Assembly (NCBI RefSeq): GCF_050030965.1
Contig: NZ_CP188297.1
Coordinates: 372,001 to 436,000, forward strand
Origin: Glutamicibacter sp002979865
Lineage (GTDB): Bacteria; Actinomycetota; Actinomycetes; Actinomycetales; Micrococcaceae
Direction of reading: 5' to 3'
Length of the DNA stretch: 64,000 bases
Shown: in pieces, positions 23,995-32,028 of the stretch
Numbering within the stretch: the stretch's first letter is position 1
Layout: every line of letters begins with the position of its first letter
Position numbers and translations under genes: made by a program
Notes under the pieces: model-generated
Seen by the model: the letters and a program-made list of their open reading frames with translations, nothing else
Databases searched by the model: none
What the model was told of the DNA's origin: nothing

Positions 23995-25286
23995 GCCGCA
24001 CTCCCGATTCCGGCGCTGATCATGGCCAGGTCCTCGGCGAAATCCTGCACCGCGAAGGCCGGCGAGCAGCCCTGGCCCTCCCGGGCCGAGGCCGCTTGCA
24101 CCAGGGCGTCTTCGTAGGCGGCGAGCAGCGCGTCGATCATCGGGCAGGCCACGGCCAGTTCCCGGGCCAGGCCGGCGATGATCCTGGTGCGGTAGTAGTC
24201 TTCCTTGGGCATCCGCGGCACATCCCACTGGCCCTGGTCATCGCGGAAGACCGGGCGGAAGGCGATGGCCGAGAAGTCGAAGTAGCGGCCCTGCGCGTCG
24301 GGCTGCGAGAAGGGGTCGATGAGCAGCGAGGCGTAGCGCACGTAGAGCAGGTACTCCTGCTCGATGGCCGGCAGCTGCTCGAAGCTGGCCGCTTTCCCCG
24401 GGTCGATGCTCTGGGGGTGCACCGGATACCCGTCATCGAGCATGAAGGCCAGCAGGTTGACCGGCTGGCCGCCCAGTGCGGCGGTGATGGCCGACAGTTC
24501 CCGCCAGGCCTCGGCCATGGAGTGGATCAGCGCCGGGGTGACCGGGCCTTCGGGATAGAGCTTGTAGACGTACTGGACGGGCGGGGCGGGAGCGAAGACC
24601 GCGCGCAGCGCCCGCTCGTTGAAGAACAGGGCCGGATGCACGTACAGCGACATGTTCCGCGCCTCGGCTTCAACCGGCGATCCCGCCAGCTGCACTTCGG
24701 TGCCGGCCGCGGCATGCACCGCACGCAGCCGCTGCAGCGCGGGCGTGGCCCCGCCGGTGGAGCCGGCGTAGATGCGGGCCTTGACGCCGGCGGTCAGCAC
24801 CAGCGCTCCGCCGGTCCCCTCCACCTGCCGGGTGTCCCCCAGATAGCTGGAGAAGCTGATGATTTCCGGGTCGGCGCCGCTGCGGCGGGCGAATTCGCGC
24901 ACCAGTGCCGCCGAGCCCAGCGTGGGCGAGAGCAGCACGATCCGCGCCAGCGATGCGAGCACCCCCGGCGGCAGTTCGCGCAGCACCGGCAGGTAGGCGT
25001 CGGCGGTGGCCGCCAGTACCAGGGTGTCCCAGCCGCCGCGCACCTGCTGGTAGCCGCGGTAGCGGTGCTCGATGCGCACCTGCCCGGCCAGTGCGGCATG
25101 GGAGGGGTTTTGCACCTGGACGCGGGCGGTGCCGGCGTTGGCCTCCAGCGCGTCGAAGAAGGCGGCGCAGCGCTGCGAGGCGCGCCCGGCAATGCCCAGT
25201 TCCCCGGGCAGCGCCCCGAGCAGCACGGCGCTTTGCACCGCAACCGGTCCGGTTCCGGCAATGAGGATATTTCCCAGTTCATCCAT
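23991..25286 (-). CDS. cntM-like: Opine metallophore dehydrogenase (CntM-like)
   Basis: Predicted to join the aminobutanoyl-histidine intermediate from the CntL-like enzyme to an alpha-keto acid (pyruvate or 2-oxoglutarate) by NAD(P)H-dependent reductive amination. The N-terminal Rossmann fold shows ILIAGTGPVAVQSAVLLG. The body carries the staphylopine-dehydrogenase family features SFSSYLGDTRQVE, KARIYAGST, EARNMSLYVHPALFFNE and QYVYKLYPEGPVTP. Length 431 is almost that of S. aureus CntM (433). It starts 3 bases after the cntL-like stop and overlaps the exporter by 4 bases. Which keto acid it uses cannot be read from the sequence. Confidence 0.88.
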   Translation of the reverse strand: MDELGNILIAGTGPVAVQSAVLLGALPGELGIAGRASQRCAAFFDALEANAGTARVQVQNPSHAALAGQVRIEHRYRGYQQVRGGWDTLVLAATADAYLPVLRELPPGVLASLARIVLLSPTLGSAALVREFARRSGADPEIISFSSYLGDTRQVEGTGGALVLTAGVKARIYAGSTGGATPALQRLRAVHAAAGTEVQLAGSPVEAEARNMSLYVHPALFFNERALRAVFAPAPPVQYVYKLYPEGPVTPALIHSMAEAWRELSAITAALGGQPVNLLAFMLDDGYPVHPQSIDPGKAASFEQLPAIEQEYLLYVRYASLLIDPFSQPDAQGRYFDFSAIAFRPVFRDDQGQWDVPRMPKEDYYRTRIIAGLARELAVACPMIDALLAAYEDALVQAASAREGQGCSPAFAVQDFAEDLAMISAGIGSAA

Positions 25287-25289
25287 GGG

Positions 25290-26123
25290 CTAATTGCTTT
25301 CCGTTCTCGTGCGCGCCTTGGTGTACAGCGCGATGTCGAAGACCTGCCCGGGCTGGCGGATCGTTCCGTCCAGCTGCCACCGCCGGGGGTCCACTGGTTG
25401 CATCGGGTAGTTGAACAGCGACTTCAGCCCGTCGCCGAAGCGCATTGCGACCACCACGTCCTGCCGGGTGCGCGCGTGCAGCTGGTGCAGCAGCTCGTAT
25501 TTCACGGCCACCGTGGAGCTGAAGACGATGTGCGTGGCCTGCGGCAGGAAGTCCAGCTGGTGGATTTGATCGCCCTGCAGGCCGATGTCCAGGCCCTGCC
25601 CCAGCTGCGCCACGACCCGGCGGCCCAGCTCCAGCGCTTCGGGATCGATGTCGATCCCCACGGCGCTGGCCCCGGTGCGCGAGGCCAGGTTCAGCAGGGT
25701 CATCGGGAAGGAACCCGAGCCGACCAGCAGCACCTTGGAGCTGGAGTCCGGGGCGACGGCGCCGAATTCCCCGGCGATGCACGATTCGATGTTGGCGAAG
25801 TAGCCCTCGGCTCCGCTGCGGCCTTCGAGCAGGCGCAGCGCCCGGTACTTCTCGATGACTGCGACGCAGCGCGCCGATTCGGTGCGCAGCGCCGCCACCA
25901 GCGCCGTGCCCTGGTCGGTGGCGGCCATCTGGGCATAGCCCGGTTCATTGGCCGGGTCGGTGACCAGCTGCGCATAGCCGGCCAGCAGCTCTTCGAGCGC
26001 CGCCGCGTGCCGCGTCGATCCGTCATAGTCTCGGGCGGCTTCGGCGAACCGTCCGAGGTAGCCGTGCAGCACGCCGGCCAGGCCGGCGGCGGCGGCCTGG
26101 GTGGCCAGTGGTGTTTCAGTCAT
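25290..26123 (-). CDS. cntL-like: Nicotianamine synthase-like enzyme (CntL-like)
   Basis: Predicted to transfer one 3-amino-3-carboxypropyl group from SAM to histidine, as CntL does in staphylopine synthesis. A helical N-terminal half (residues 1-120) precedes the SAM-binding fold: VLLVGSGSFPMTLLNLA at 131-147 and GIDIDPEALELG at 156-167, then HIVFSSTVAVKYELL. The GSGxxPxT pattern is the nicotianamine synthase hallmark. Length 277, against 271 in S. aureus CntL. Start overlaps the epimerase gene by 8 bases, implying translational coupling. Confidence 0.88.
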   Translation of the reverse strand: MTETPLATQAAAAGLAGVLHGYLGRFAEAARDYDGSTRHAAALEELLAGYAQLVTDPANEPGYAQMAATDQGTALVAALRTESARCVAVIEKYRALRLLEGRSGAEGYFANIESCIAGEFGAVAPDSSSKVLLVGSGSFPMTLLNLASRTGASAVGIDIDPEALELGRRVVAQLGQGLDIGLQGDQIHQLDFLPQATHIVFSSTVAVKYELLHQLHARTRQDVVVAMRFGDGLKSLFNYPMQPVDPRRWQLDGTIRQPGQVFDIALYTKARTRTESN

Positions 26124-27030
26124 GGATATATGCAGTCCCTTCGGCCACGATGCTTACTTCGGTGCTGATCTGCAGCGCGGTGGCCTTGGCGCGGCTGCCA
26201 TCGGCGTGCACCTGCACGGTGCCTCCGGGCTGTTTCACGCTGGCATTGACCGGAGCGCCGGCTTTCGTTGCCAGGTAGGCGCCCAGCGCGGCGCTTCCCG
26301 AGCCGCAGCTGCCCTCCCAGATGAGGCTGCCCAGTGCCGGGACGCTGACCAGCGGGGCCAGTTGCCCGCGGTCCGGATCGTAGAGCATGATGCCCACGAC
26401 GGACACCGCTTCGCTGGCGCCCAGATCCAGGGCCAGCTGCTGCGCATGCCCGCGCAGCTGGGGATCCGAGACGTCGCATTCGGCGACCAGATGCACCGCA
26501 TCGGCGTAGCGCACCAGCCCGGCGCCGGCGACGCCCGGGAACGGGTACGGGTCGATGCGCAGCGGCCAGGGCATCTTCAGCTGGCAGCGGTAGGCGGCAC
26601 CGGCCGGCTCGACCCGGCAGCCCAGCAGCTGCGCGGCGCCGGAGGCTTCGATCAGCAGCTCAAGCGGGCCGCTGCGGGCGCGGCGCGCGGCCTGCAGCGC
26701 GGCCAGCGACATCGCGGCATTGGCGCAGAATTCGCCACCGGCCATGTGCAGCCGGGCCTGGGCCCGGGGCGAGCTGGGAGGCAGGATGAACCCGACTTGC
26801 TCGGCGTGCACATGCTCGGCGCGCAGCAGCCGGTCAGCGATACTGCGGTAGTGCGCCGCCGGGTGCCGGCTGGTCACCAGCACGGTGGTATTCGATGCCG
26901 GACTGAGCTTGACGAATTCCACGGGGGTGGCGCCCCGGACCAGGCCGCGGTTGGGGCCGCGTCCGTGCCCCGGGCGGGCCACGCGGCGCGATGAGGCCGC
27001 TTGCCGGCGCAGCGCCGCTGGCTGGCTCAT
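26116..27030 (-). CDS. cntK-like: DapF-fold epimerase, candidate histidine racemase (CntK-like)
   Basis: Predicted cofactor-independent racemase supplying D-histidine for the metallophore. It has the diaminopimelate-epimerase fold with two catalytic cysteines, Cys102 (GGEFCANAAMSL) and Cys242 (WEGSCGSGSAALG), and a FVKLSPASNTTVLVTS start as in CntK. The second cysteine motif lacks the DapF pattern GxGxTxSCGTG, which together with a true dapF at 7.2 kb argues against a role in lysine synthesis. Start chosen at the ATG at 27030, which shares one base with the binding-protein stop (TGATG). The first 35 residues are a basic extension that may reflect a later true start. Some opine zincophore loci lack this gene and use L-histidine. 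Confidence 0.85.
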   Translation of the reverse strand: MSQPAALRRQAASSRRVARPGHGRGPNRGLVRGATPVEFVKLSPASNTTVLVTSRHPAAHYRSIADRLLRAEHVHAEQVGFILPPSSPRAQARLHMAGGEFCANAAMSLAALQAARRARSGPLELLIEASGAAQLLGCRVEPAGAAYRCQLKMPWPLRIDPYPFPGVAGAGLVRYADAVHLVAECDVSDPQLRGHAQQLALDLGASEAVSVVGIMLYDPDRGQLAPLVSVPALGSLIWEGSCGSGSAALGAYLATKAGAPVNASVKQPGGTVQVHADGSRAKATALQISTEVSIVAEGTAYIHD

Positions 27031-28049
27031 CAACGGGCCAGCCGGTCGGCGATCAGCTCGACCCCGTCCACTGCCAGCGGACCGGGCGAGGAATAGTAGT
27101 AGTTCAGCGGCACGATGGCGCTGTCCTGCTCGATGGCGGGCAATCCGGCCAATTCGGGGCGGTCGCGCAGCGCCTCGATGACCTGCTGGTCGGTTTCCAA
27201 GTTCGAGGAGCCTGTCGGCAGGTACATGGCGAAGACCTTGTCGGCGCCGCTGTTCACGAGTTCTTCGGTGGAGGGCTCGAAGTAGCGCTTGGGCACGTCG
27301 TTGAAGACGTTCTGAAGGCCAAGCAGTTCCATCTGCTCGGCAACCAGCGATTCATGGCCGTAGGATCCCAAGGTGCCTGCGGTGGGCACGTACAGCGGCA
27401 TCCCGCGCTGCTGGCTTTCCTGCTTGACGCTGCGCGCGGCTTGCTCGACGCGTGCTCGCATCTGCTGCACGGAGTCCTCGGCCGCCTGCTCGGTGCCGAA
27501 GAGCTGGCCGTAGGACTGGACGTCCTTGTAGATCTGGTCGAAGCCGCTCAGCCCGCCGGTGGATCGATCCTCGAATCCGGCGCAATATCCACTGACGGTC
27601 AGCATCTTCACTCCGGCGCTTTCCAGGCGTTCAGCCAACGAGTCGAGATCGATTCCAGCAGCGATATCGGTGCCGATCACCACGTCTGCTCCCGAGTCCA
27701 GGATCATTTCGTAGGAGACATCATGCGAGTCCTCGGTAATCCGCTCCGCGTTGCGCACTGCCCCCATGGTCTCTTCGTCGAAAGGCACCTGCCAGCTGCC
27801 TGCGTAGTGCGTGAGCTTGTCTCCCGCTCCAGCGGCGGCCAGCAGGGCCGGGGCTTCCGACCCGACTGCAAGAACGCTGTCCGGCGCCTTGTCGAAGACG
27901 ACCTGCCTTCCGCAACTGTCCAGGGAAACGCTCTTGGCGCCGGTGCCCTGCGGTGCACCGCTGGCAGATCCGGCTGGCGCGCCGCATCCGGTGGCCAGGG
28001 CCAGGATGGCAACCGGCACGGCCAACTTCCAGGGATTGAGTTTTTTCAT
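27030..28049 (-). CDS. FecB-type metallophore-binding lipoprotein
   Basis: Periplasmic-binding-protein fold lipoprotein: signal peptide MKKLNPWKLAVPVAILAL with lipobox LATGC (Cys22), then two lobes with the single long helix typical of the FecB/BtuF class (VLAVGSEAPALLAAAG, ADVVIGTDI). It captures the metal complex for the FecCD/FecE pair. 339 residues. The ATG at 28049 has GGAG nine bases upstream. It is the first gene of the operon and follows a Fur/Zur-type palindrome at 28131-28145. Staphylopine systems use an Opp/Nik-type binding protein instead (CntA), so this importer class is the odd part of the locus. Confidence 0.88.
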   Translation of the reverse strand: MKKLNPWKLAVPVAILALATGCGAPAGSASGAPQGTGAKSVSLDSCGRQVVFDKAPDSVLAVGSEAPALLAAAGAGDKLTHYAGSWQVPFDEETMGAVRNAERITEDSHDVSYEMILDSGADVVIGTDIAAGIDLDSLAERLESAGVKMLTVSGYCAGFEDRSTGGLSGFDQIYKDVQSYGQLFGTEQAAEDSVQQMRARVEQAARSVKQESQQRGMPLYVPTAGTLGSYGHESLVAEQMELLGLQNVFNDVPKRYFEPSTEELVNSGADKVFAMYLPTGSSNLETDQQVIEALRDRPELAGLPAIEQDSAIVPLNYYYSSPGPLAVDGVELIADRLAR

Positions 28050-28127
28050 CTATCAGTGCTCCATTCATGGCGGGCAGGCCTCGGCCGCCGAGATCCGGCG
28101 AGCTCCTCTGCCAACAGAGCTAAACAC

Positions 28128-28148
28128 TAATGAGAATCATTATCAATT
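28128..28148. promoter_or_regulatory. Fur-family (probable Zur) operator of the metallophore operon
   Basis: TGAGAATCATTATCA (28131-28145) is a near-perfect palindrome, 13 of 15 matches to the actinobacterial Zur core TGAAAATSATTTTCA, and close to the E. coli Fur box. It lies 82 bases upstream of the binding-protein start. Iron genes in actinobacteria are usually under DtxR/IdeR, whose box looks different, so a Fur-type site here points to Zur and zinc. Confidence 0.7.
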
Positions 28149-28212
28149 GTCAAAACGAGCAAGCCACGGAATACCCCTCAGCCAAGCCGCTGCCGTTTCC
28201 GGACAAGGAAAA

Positions 28213-28252
28213 GCAGCCGCACTGCCCGTCATTGCGTGGGCGGTGCGGCTGC
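28213..28252 (-). terminator. Terminator of the osmoprotectant ABC operon
   Basis: 15-bp inverted repeat with one mismatch (28213-28227 and 28238-28252), 34 bases past the stop of the binding-protein gene. On the minus strand it is followed by TTTTCC. It separates the operon from the metallophore control region. Confidence 0.75.
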
Positions 28253-28285
28253 GGTGAAGCTATGTTCTTATGCTGGCTTGCCGGG

Positions 28286-29188
28286 CTACAGCCCCTCGGA
28301 AGTCAGCCATGCCGAAGCGATGTCGGCGGCAGACTTCTTGTCCACGGTGCTCTGCACGTTGAGGTCCACCAGAACCTGCGCTGTCAGTTTTTCGCTGACC
28401 GGATTCAGGACTTCTGCCAATTCCCCGGATTGATCAGCGGCCACCAATGGCACCACATTCGATGCCAGGAATAGCGACTTCGGGTCTTCAAGGACTACCA
28501 AGTCCTCCGTCTGGATCCGCGGATCCGCGGTAAAGACGTTGGCGACATTCACCGTGCCGGCGGCCAGGTCTTCAACGGTCGTGTCGCCAGTTGCCGAGAA
28601 TTCGGCCTTGACGCCATATGCGCTCTCCAAGCCCTTGGGTCCATAGGGGCGTTGCGCCAATTCAGGCGGGCCGCCCACGGTCAAGGGTTCGGAAATGCCG
28701 GCCAAATCCTCGATGCTCGCAAGCTTATTGGCTTCAGCGAATTCCTTGGTCACCGTGTAGGAGTCCTGATCCGAAGCTGGCGCGGCTTCGAGCACGGCCA
28801 GCGAATCCGGCAAGGATTCCTTCAGCTCGCTGTACACCTCATCGGCGGAGCGTGCTTCGGTGTCTTCCTTGTAGAACTGCAGCAGGTTGCCGGTGTATTC
28901 AGGGAAGACATCAATACTGCCGTCTTCCAGCTGGGGCATGTAGGCATCGCGCTGCCCGATGCTGAATTTCCGTTCCACCTCCATGCCGGCTCCCTCAAGC
29001 GCCTGGGCATAGATCTCAGCAACGATTTCATTGGAATAGTAGGCCTGCGAACCGACAACGATCGCTTCCCCACCCTCCCGGGTGGCATCGCTTTCGGTGG
29101 CCAACGGATCCGCACCGGAGCATCCAGCGAGTGCGAGGCTTCCGGCCAGCACGAGAGCACTCGTGGACAATATCTTCTTGGTTCTCAT
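28286..29188 (-). CDS. Osmoprotectant ABC transporter substrate-binding lipoprotein (OpuCC/ProX type)
   Basis: Binds glycine betaine, choline, carnitine or a similar quaternary amine outside the cell. Signal peptide with lipobox LAGCSG (Cys23), followed by the OpuAC fold (IVVGSQAYYSNEIVAEIYAQALEG split, FPEYTGNLLQFY). 300 residues. The start overlaps the upstream permease gene by 4 bases. It is the last gene of a four-gene operon. The ligand cannot be named from sequence; YehZ-type relatives bind poorly known substrates. Confidence 0.88.
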   Translation of the reverse strand: MRTKKILSTSALVLAGSLALAGCSGADPLATESDATREGGEAIVVGSQAYYSNEIVAEIYAQALEGAGMEVERKFSIGQRDAYMPQLEDGSIDVFPEYTGNLLQFYKEDTEARSADEVYSELKESLPDSLAVLEAAPASDQDSYTVTKEFAEANKLASIEDLAGISEPLTVGGPPELAQRPYGPKGLESAYGVKAEFSATGDTTVEDLAAGTVNVANVFTADPRIQTEDLVVLEDPKSLFLASNVVPLVAADQSGELAEVLNPVSEKLTAQVLVDLNVQSTVDKKSAADIASAWLTSEGL

Positions 29189-29919
29189 GACATTTCCCTT
29201 TCGCGGGTGATTGAGTCATCGGTATCTTGGTAAGTTTTCTTCTTCTTCGAGGGCACGCCCAGCCCGTGGGGTACAGCCGCTTTCTGGGCGATGGCAAATG
29301 CCAAATCCAGCACCAAGGCCAGCGCGGCAACCATCAAGGCGCCGCCCAGGACCATGTCGAAGCGCCGCAGGTTCAGGCCGGTGATGATGGGCAATCCCAG
29401 GCCGCCGAGATTCACGTAGGCGGCAACAGTAACGGTGGCGACCACTTGTAGCACTGCGGAGCGGATCCCGCCTACGAGCAGCGCAAGTCCCAGTGGGATC
29501 TCGACCTTGACAAGGATCTGCCATTCGGTCATCCCCATGGCCCGGGCAGCATCGATGGTCTTGCGGTCAATTGCTTCGAAGCCGGTATAGGCTCCGGCCA
29601 GCAGTGATGGAATTGCCAGCACGACGAAGGTCAGCATGGCCGCTTCTGGCTTGTGCAGTACCCCCAGAAGCAGCACCAGCAGAATCAGCAGTCCGAAGGA
29701 TGGCACCGCACGCGCAACGCCGGCCAGCCCGACGGCCAATTCCCTTCCTCGCCCCGTATGCCCAATGGCCCATCCCGCAGGGATGGCAATCGCGCTAGCA
29801 ATCAGCACAGCAGCCACCGTGAACAGCAAGTGCTGCCCCAGCAAGCTAGCCAGTCCCCCATCGCCCTGCCACTGCTCGGGAGCGAAGATCCACGCCAGCG
29901 CATCGGAAATCAGATTCAT
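29185..29919 (-). CDS. Osmoprotectant ABC transporter permease
   Basis: 244 residues with about six membrane helices and the binding-protein-dependent permease loop (DAARAMGMTEWQILVKVEIPLGL). The ATG at 29919 overlaps the preceding permease stop by 4 bases; the open frame reaches 29997 but the first 26 codons lack a start signal. The C-terminal tail KKKKTYQDTDDS is hydrophilic. It pairs with the permease at 29916-30602. Confidence 0.9.
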   Translation of the reverse strand: MNLISDALAWIFAPEQWQGDGGLASLLGQHLLFTVAAVLIASAIAIPAGWAIGHTGRGRELAVGLAGVARAVPSFGLLILLVLLLGVLHKPEAAMLTFVVLAIPSLLAGAYTGFEAIDRKTIDAARAMGMTEWQILVKVEIPLGLALLVGGIRSAVLQVVATVTVAAYVNLGGLGLPIITGLNLRRFDMVLGGALMVAALALVLDLAFAIAQKAAVPHGLGVPSKKKKTYQDTDDSITREREMS

Positions 29920-30602
29920 GAGGACACCTTCTGCGTGGATGGCTGCGCTGCAGTTCGTTTTTGCCTGGTGCTCGTTGCAGCCCAAGGCATCAGCCAACGG
30001 CCGGCCAGGAGCAACAACAGGTCAACGAGCAACGCGATCGTTGCCACCGCGATGATCCCCGCCAGGACTTCTTCAATGATGCGACGCTGCAGACCGTTGG
30101 TGAACAGGTAGCCCAAGTTGGTTACCCCGACCAGGATGCCGACGGTTGCCAGCGAGATGGTGCTGACCGCTGTCACTCGCAGACCAGCCAGAACTACGGG
30201 ACCGGCCAAGGGAAGGTCGACAGCGAAGAAGCGGCGTGCCGATCCGTAGCCCATGGCAGTTGCGGCCGACCTGGTTGCCGGGTCCACCGAGTTCAGCCCA
30301 TCGACCACGCTGCGCACCATGATCGCTATCGCATAGATCGCCAAGGCGAGAATGAGATTGGCTTCGCTGATCGCGCTCATCCCGGTGAGTACGGGCAGGA
30401 TCATCAGCAGAGCCAGCGAAGGGATCGTGTAGAGCAATCCGGTGATGCTCACGACCGGGCCGCGCACCAGTTTGTAGCGCCAGGCCACCCAACCCAGCGG
30501 AATCGACAGGATGAATCCGAGAATGATTGCTATCAGGGACTGGCGCAGGTGCTCCAGCGATAGCGAACCAATGAGTCCGAGATTTTCCAGGACCCAGTTC
30601 AC
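29916..30602 (-). CDS. Osmoprotectant ABC transporter permease
   Basis: 228 residues, about six membrane helices, with the EAA-type loop DPATRSAATAMGYGSARRFFAVDLPLAGP (in two stretches) that contacts the ATPase. It starts within the ATPase stop (4-base overlap) and overlaps the next permease by 4 bases. Two different permease genes are typical of the OpuB/OpuC and YehWXYZ layout. Confidence 0.9.
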   Translation of the reverse strand: MNWVLENLGLIGSLSLEHLRQSLIAIILGFILSIPLGWVAWRYKLVRGPVVSITGLLYTIPSLALLMILPVLTGMSAISEANLILALAIYAIAIMVRSVVDGLNSVDPATRSAATAMGYGSARRFFAVDLPLAGPVVLAGLRVTAVSTISLATVGILVGVTNLGYLFTNGLQRRIIEEVLAGIIAVATIALLVDLLLLLAGRWLMPWAATSTRQKRTAAQPSTQKVSS

Positions 30603-31426
30603 TGGACAGACCCATCCTCGACCAGCTTGCCTTGAGTCCGGCCTTGCGCATCAACCAGGACGGTTCCGTGCTCCGTCTGCTTCAAGCTCAGCGCCCGTGC
30701 CCCACGCTGCGCACCAATGAAGGAGGCGACAAAATCATTGGCTGGATTTTCAATGATCTCGCTGGGGCTGCCGACCTGGAGCTTCTGTGCGCCCGCCGCC
30801 AGAATTACCACCTGGTCCCCCAGGAGGAAGGCTTCATCAATATCGTGGGTGACAAAGACTATGGTCTTATCGAGTTCTCTTTGGAGACGAAGCAATTCTT
30901 CTTGCAGCTCGGCGCGAACGATAGGGTCCACGGCGCCGAAGGGCTCGTCCATGAGCAGGATGTTCGGATCGGCGGCCAGCCCGCGTGCCACGCCAACGCG
31001 TTGCTGCTGGCCTCCAGAGAGCTGATGCGGATACCTGTCGGCCATGGAGCCGGCCAGCCCAACCGTGCCCATCAGTTCCAAGGCACGCGCTCGTGATGCC
31101 TTGCTCGTTTCACCCATGAGCCGCGGCACGGTCGCAATGTTCTGTGCGACAGTGAAATGAGGCAGCAGGCCGGAGTTCTGCATCACGTAGCCGATGCTGC
31201 GGCGCAGGCCCACCGCCGGCTTGCTGGCGATGTCCTCGCCGTCGATACGGAGCGTACCGCTGCTCGGATCAACCATGCGGTTGATCATCCGCAGCAATGT
31301 TGTCTTGCCGCAGCCTGAGGAACCGACGAAGACAGTGGTGCGGTGGGCCGGAATTTGCAGGCTGAAATCCTTGACGGCAACGGTGCCATCCGGATAGTGC
31401 TTGGAAACTTTATCGAACTCAATCAT
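30599..31426 (-). CDS. Osmoprotectant ABC transporter ATP-binding protein (OpuCA type)
   Basis: ATPase that drives import by the two downstream permeases. Walker A VGSSGCGKT is at residues 34-42, the signature is LSGGQQQRVGVARGLA and Walker B is ILLMDEPFGAVDP. The ATG at 31426 (MIEFDKVSK) has GGAGGA six bases upstream; a frame open to 32089 is not a real extension. 275 residues, so only a short tail instead of the tandem CBS domains of OpuAA/OpuCA, which suggests no CBS-type ionic-strength sensing. First gene of the operon. Confidence 0.92.
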   Translation of the reverse strand: MIEFDKVSKHYPDGTVAVKDFSLQIPAHRTTVFVGSSGCGKTTLLRMINRMVDPSSGTLRIDGEDIASKPAVGLRRSIGYVMQNSGLLPHFTVAQNIATVPRLMGETSKASRARALELMGTVGLAGSMADRYPHQLSGGQQQRVGVARGLAADPNILLMDEPFGAVDPIVRAELQEELLRLQRELDKTIVFVTHDIDEAFLLGDQVVILAAGAQKLQVGSPSEIIENPANDFVASFIGAQRGARALSLKQTEHGTVLVDAQGRTQGKLVEDGSVQ

Positions 31427-31647
31427 GCACATTCCTCCACAGCGGCTTCGATCCAACCCATTGGGTGATGCCCGGGCATATTCCGTCTCCTTGAGCTGGC
31501 GTTGAGCCCAATTCTGCCTTAAAAGTGCTGTGACAGCACCAGATGTCCGGGAAATAGCCAGTTTCAGGCTGCGTGGTGGTTCCCGGTTTCCTTCGGGAAC
31601 ATCGGTAGAGTCAGTGAAAATCATCTTTACTGCATTGGGAGAAGACC

Positions 31648-31938
31648 TTGCGCATACGCACAATTGGCATCGCGACGGCAACCTTAATCGTTGGCGCCCT
31701 GGCACTCTCATCACCGGCACTCGCTGGCCAGCAAGACGTCGCCCCATCCGGTGATTGGGACAGCTCAGTGTCCATGGAAGCCCGCACCGGCGAGGTGCTG
31801 GAGCAGATCGATATGGACCAGTGGGATTCGGTCGTCGTAGTAGACGCGCAAACAGGGCAAATCCTGCTGCAAAGTCCCGCCCCGGCAATCGAGCTCGATG
31901 ACTCGCCAAGTCCTGCATACCTGGGCTTCTTTGGCTGA
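31648..31938 (+). CDS. Small secreted protein of unknown function (TTG start)
   Basis: A TTG at 31648 preceded by GGGAGAA (5-base spacing) opens a 96-residue frame. It has a clear signal peptide MRIRTIGIATATLIVGALAL with cleavage after ALA (residue 26). The mature part is acidic with two short VV(V)DAQTGQIL / EARTGEVLEQ similar strands. No cysteine. No family recognised. A strong terminator follows at 31979-32022. Confidence 0.55.
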   Translation: MRIRTIGIATATLIVGALALSSPALAGQQDVAPSGDWDSSVSMEARTGEVLEQIDMDQWDSVVVVDAQTGQILLQSPAPAIELDDSPSPAYLGFFG

Positions 31939-31978
31939 CGCTTGAGCTGTGGTGCATGCCTTGCGCTTGATTTCCCAT

Positions 31979-32022
31979 AAAAATATTGCCTCGAACCTTA
32001 ATTGGTTCGAGGCAATATTTTT
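31979..32022. terminator. Bidirectional terminator between the small secreted gene and rnj
   Basis: Perfect 19-bp inverted repeat (31979-31997 and 32004-32022) with a 6-base loop. The outer ends are A-run on one side and T-run on the other, so it has a U tract in both directions and serves both convergent genes. Confidence 0.92.
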
Positions 32023-32028
32023 GGAAGC

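Noticed and set aside
22745..24001. N-terminal extension of the FecCD permease frame up to 24001
   Set aside because: The extension is the wrong frame of the MFS exporter; the permease family starts at 22744 with an ATGA overlap.
24096..26168. 690-codon plus-strand frame opposite the metallophore enzymes
   Set aside because: Antisense shadow in GC-rich DNA; the opposite strand encodes recognisable enzymes.
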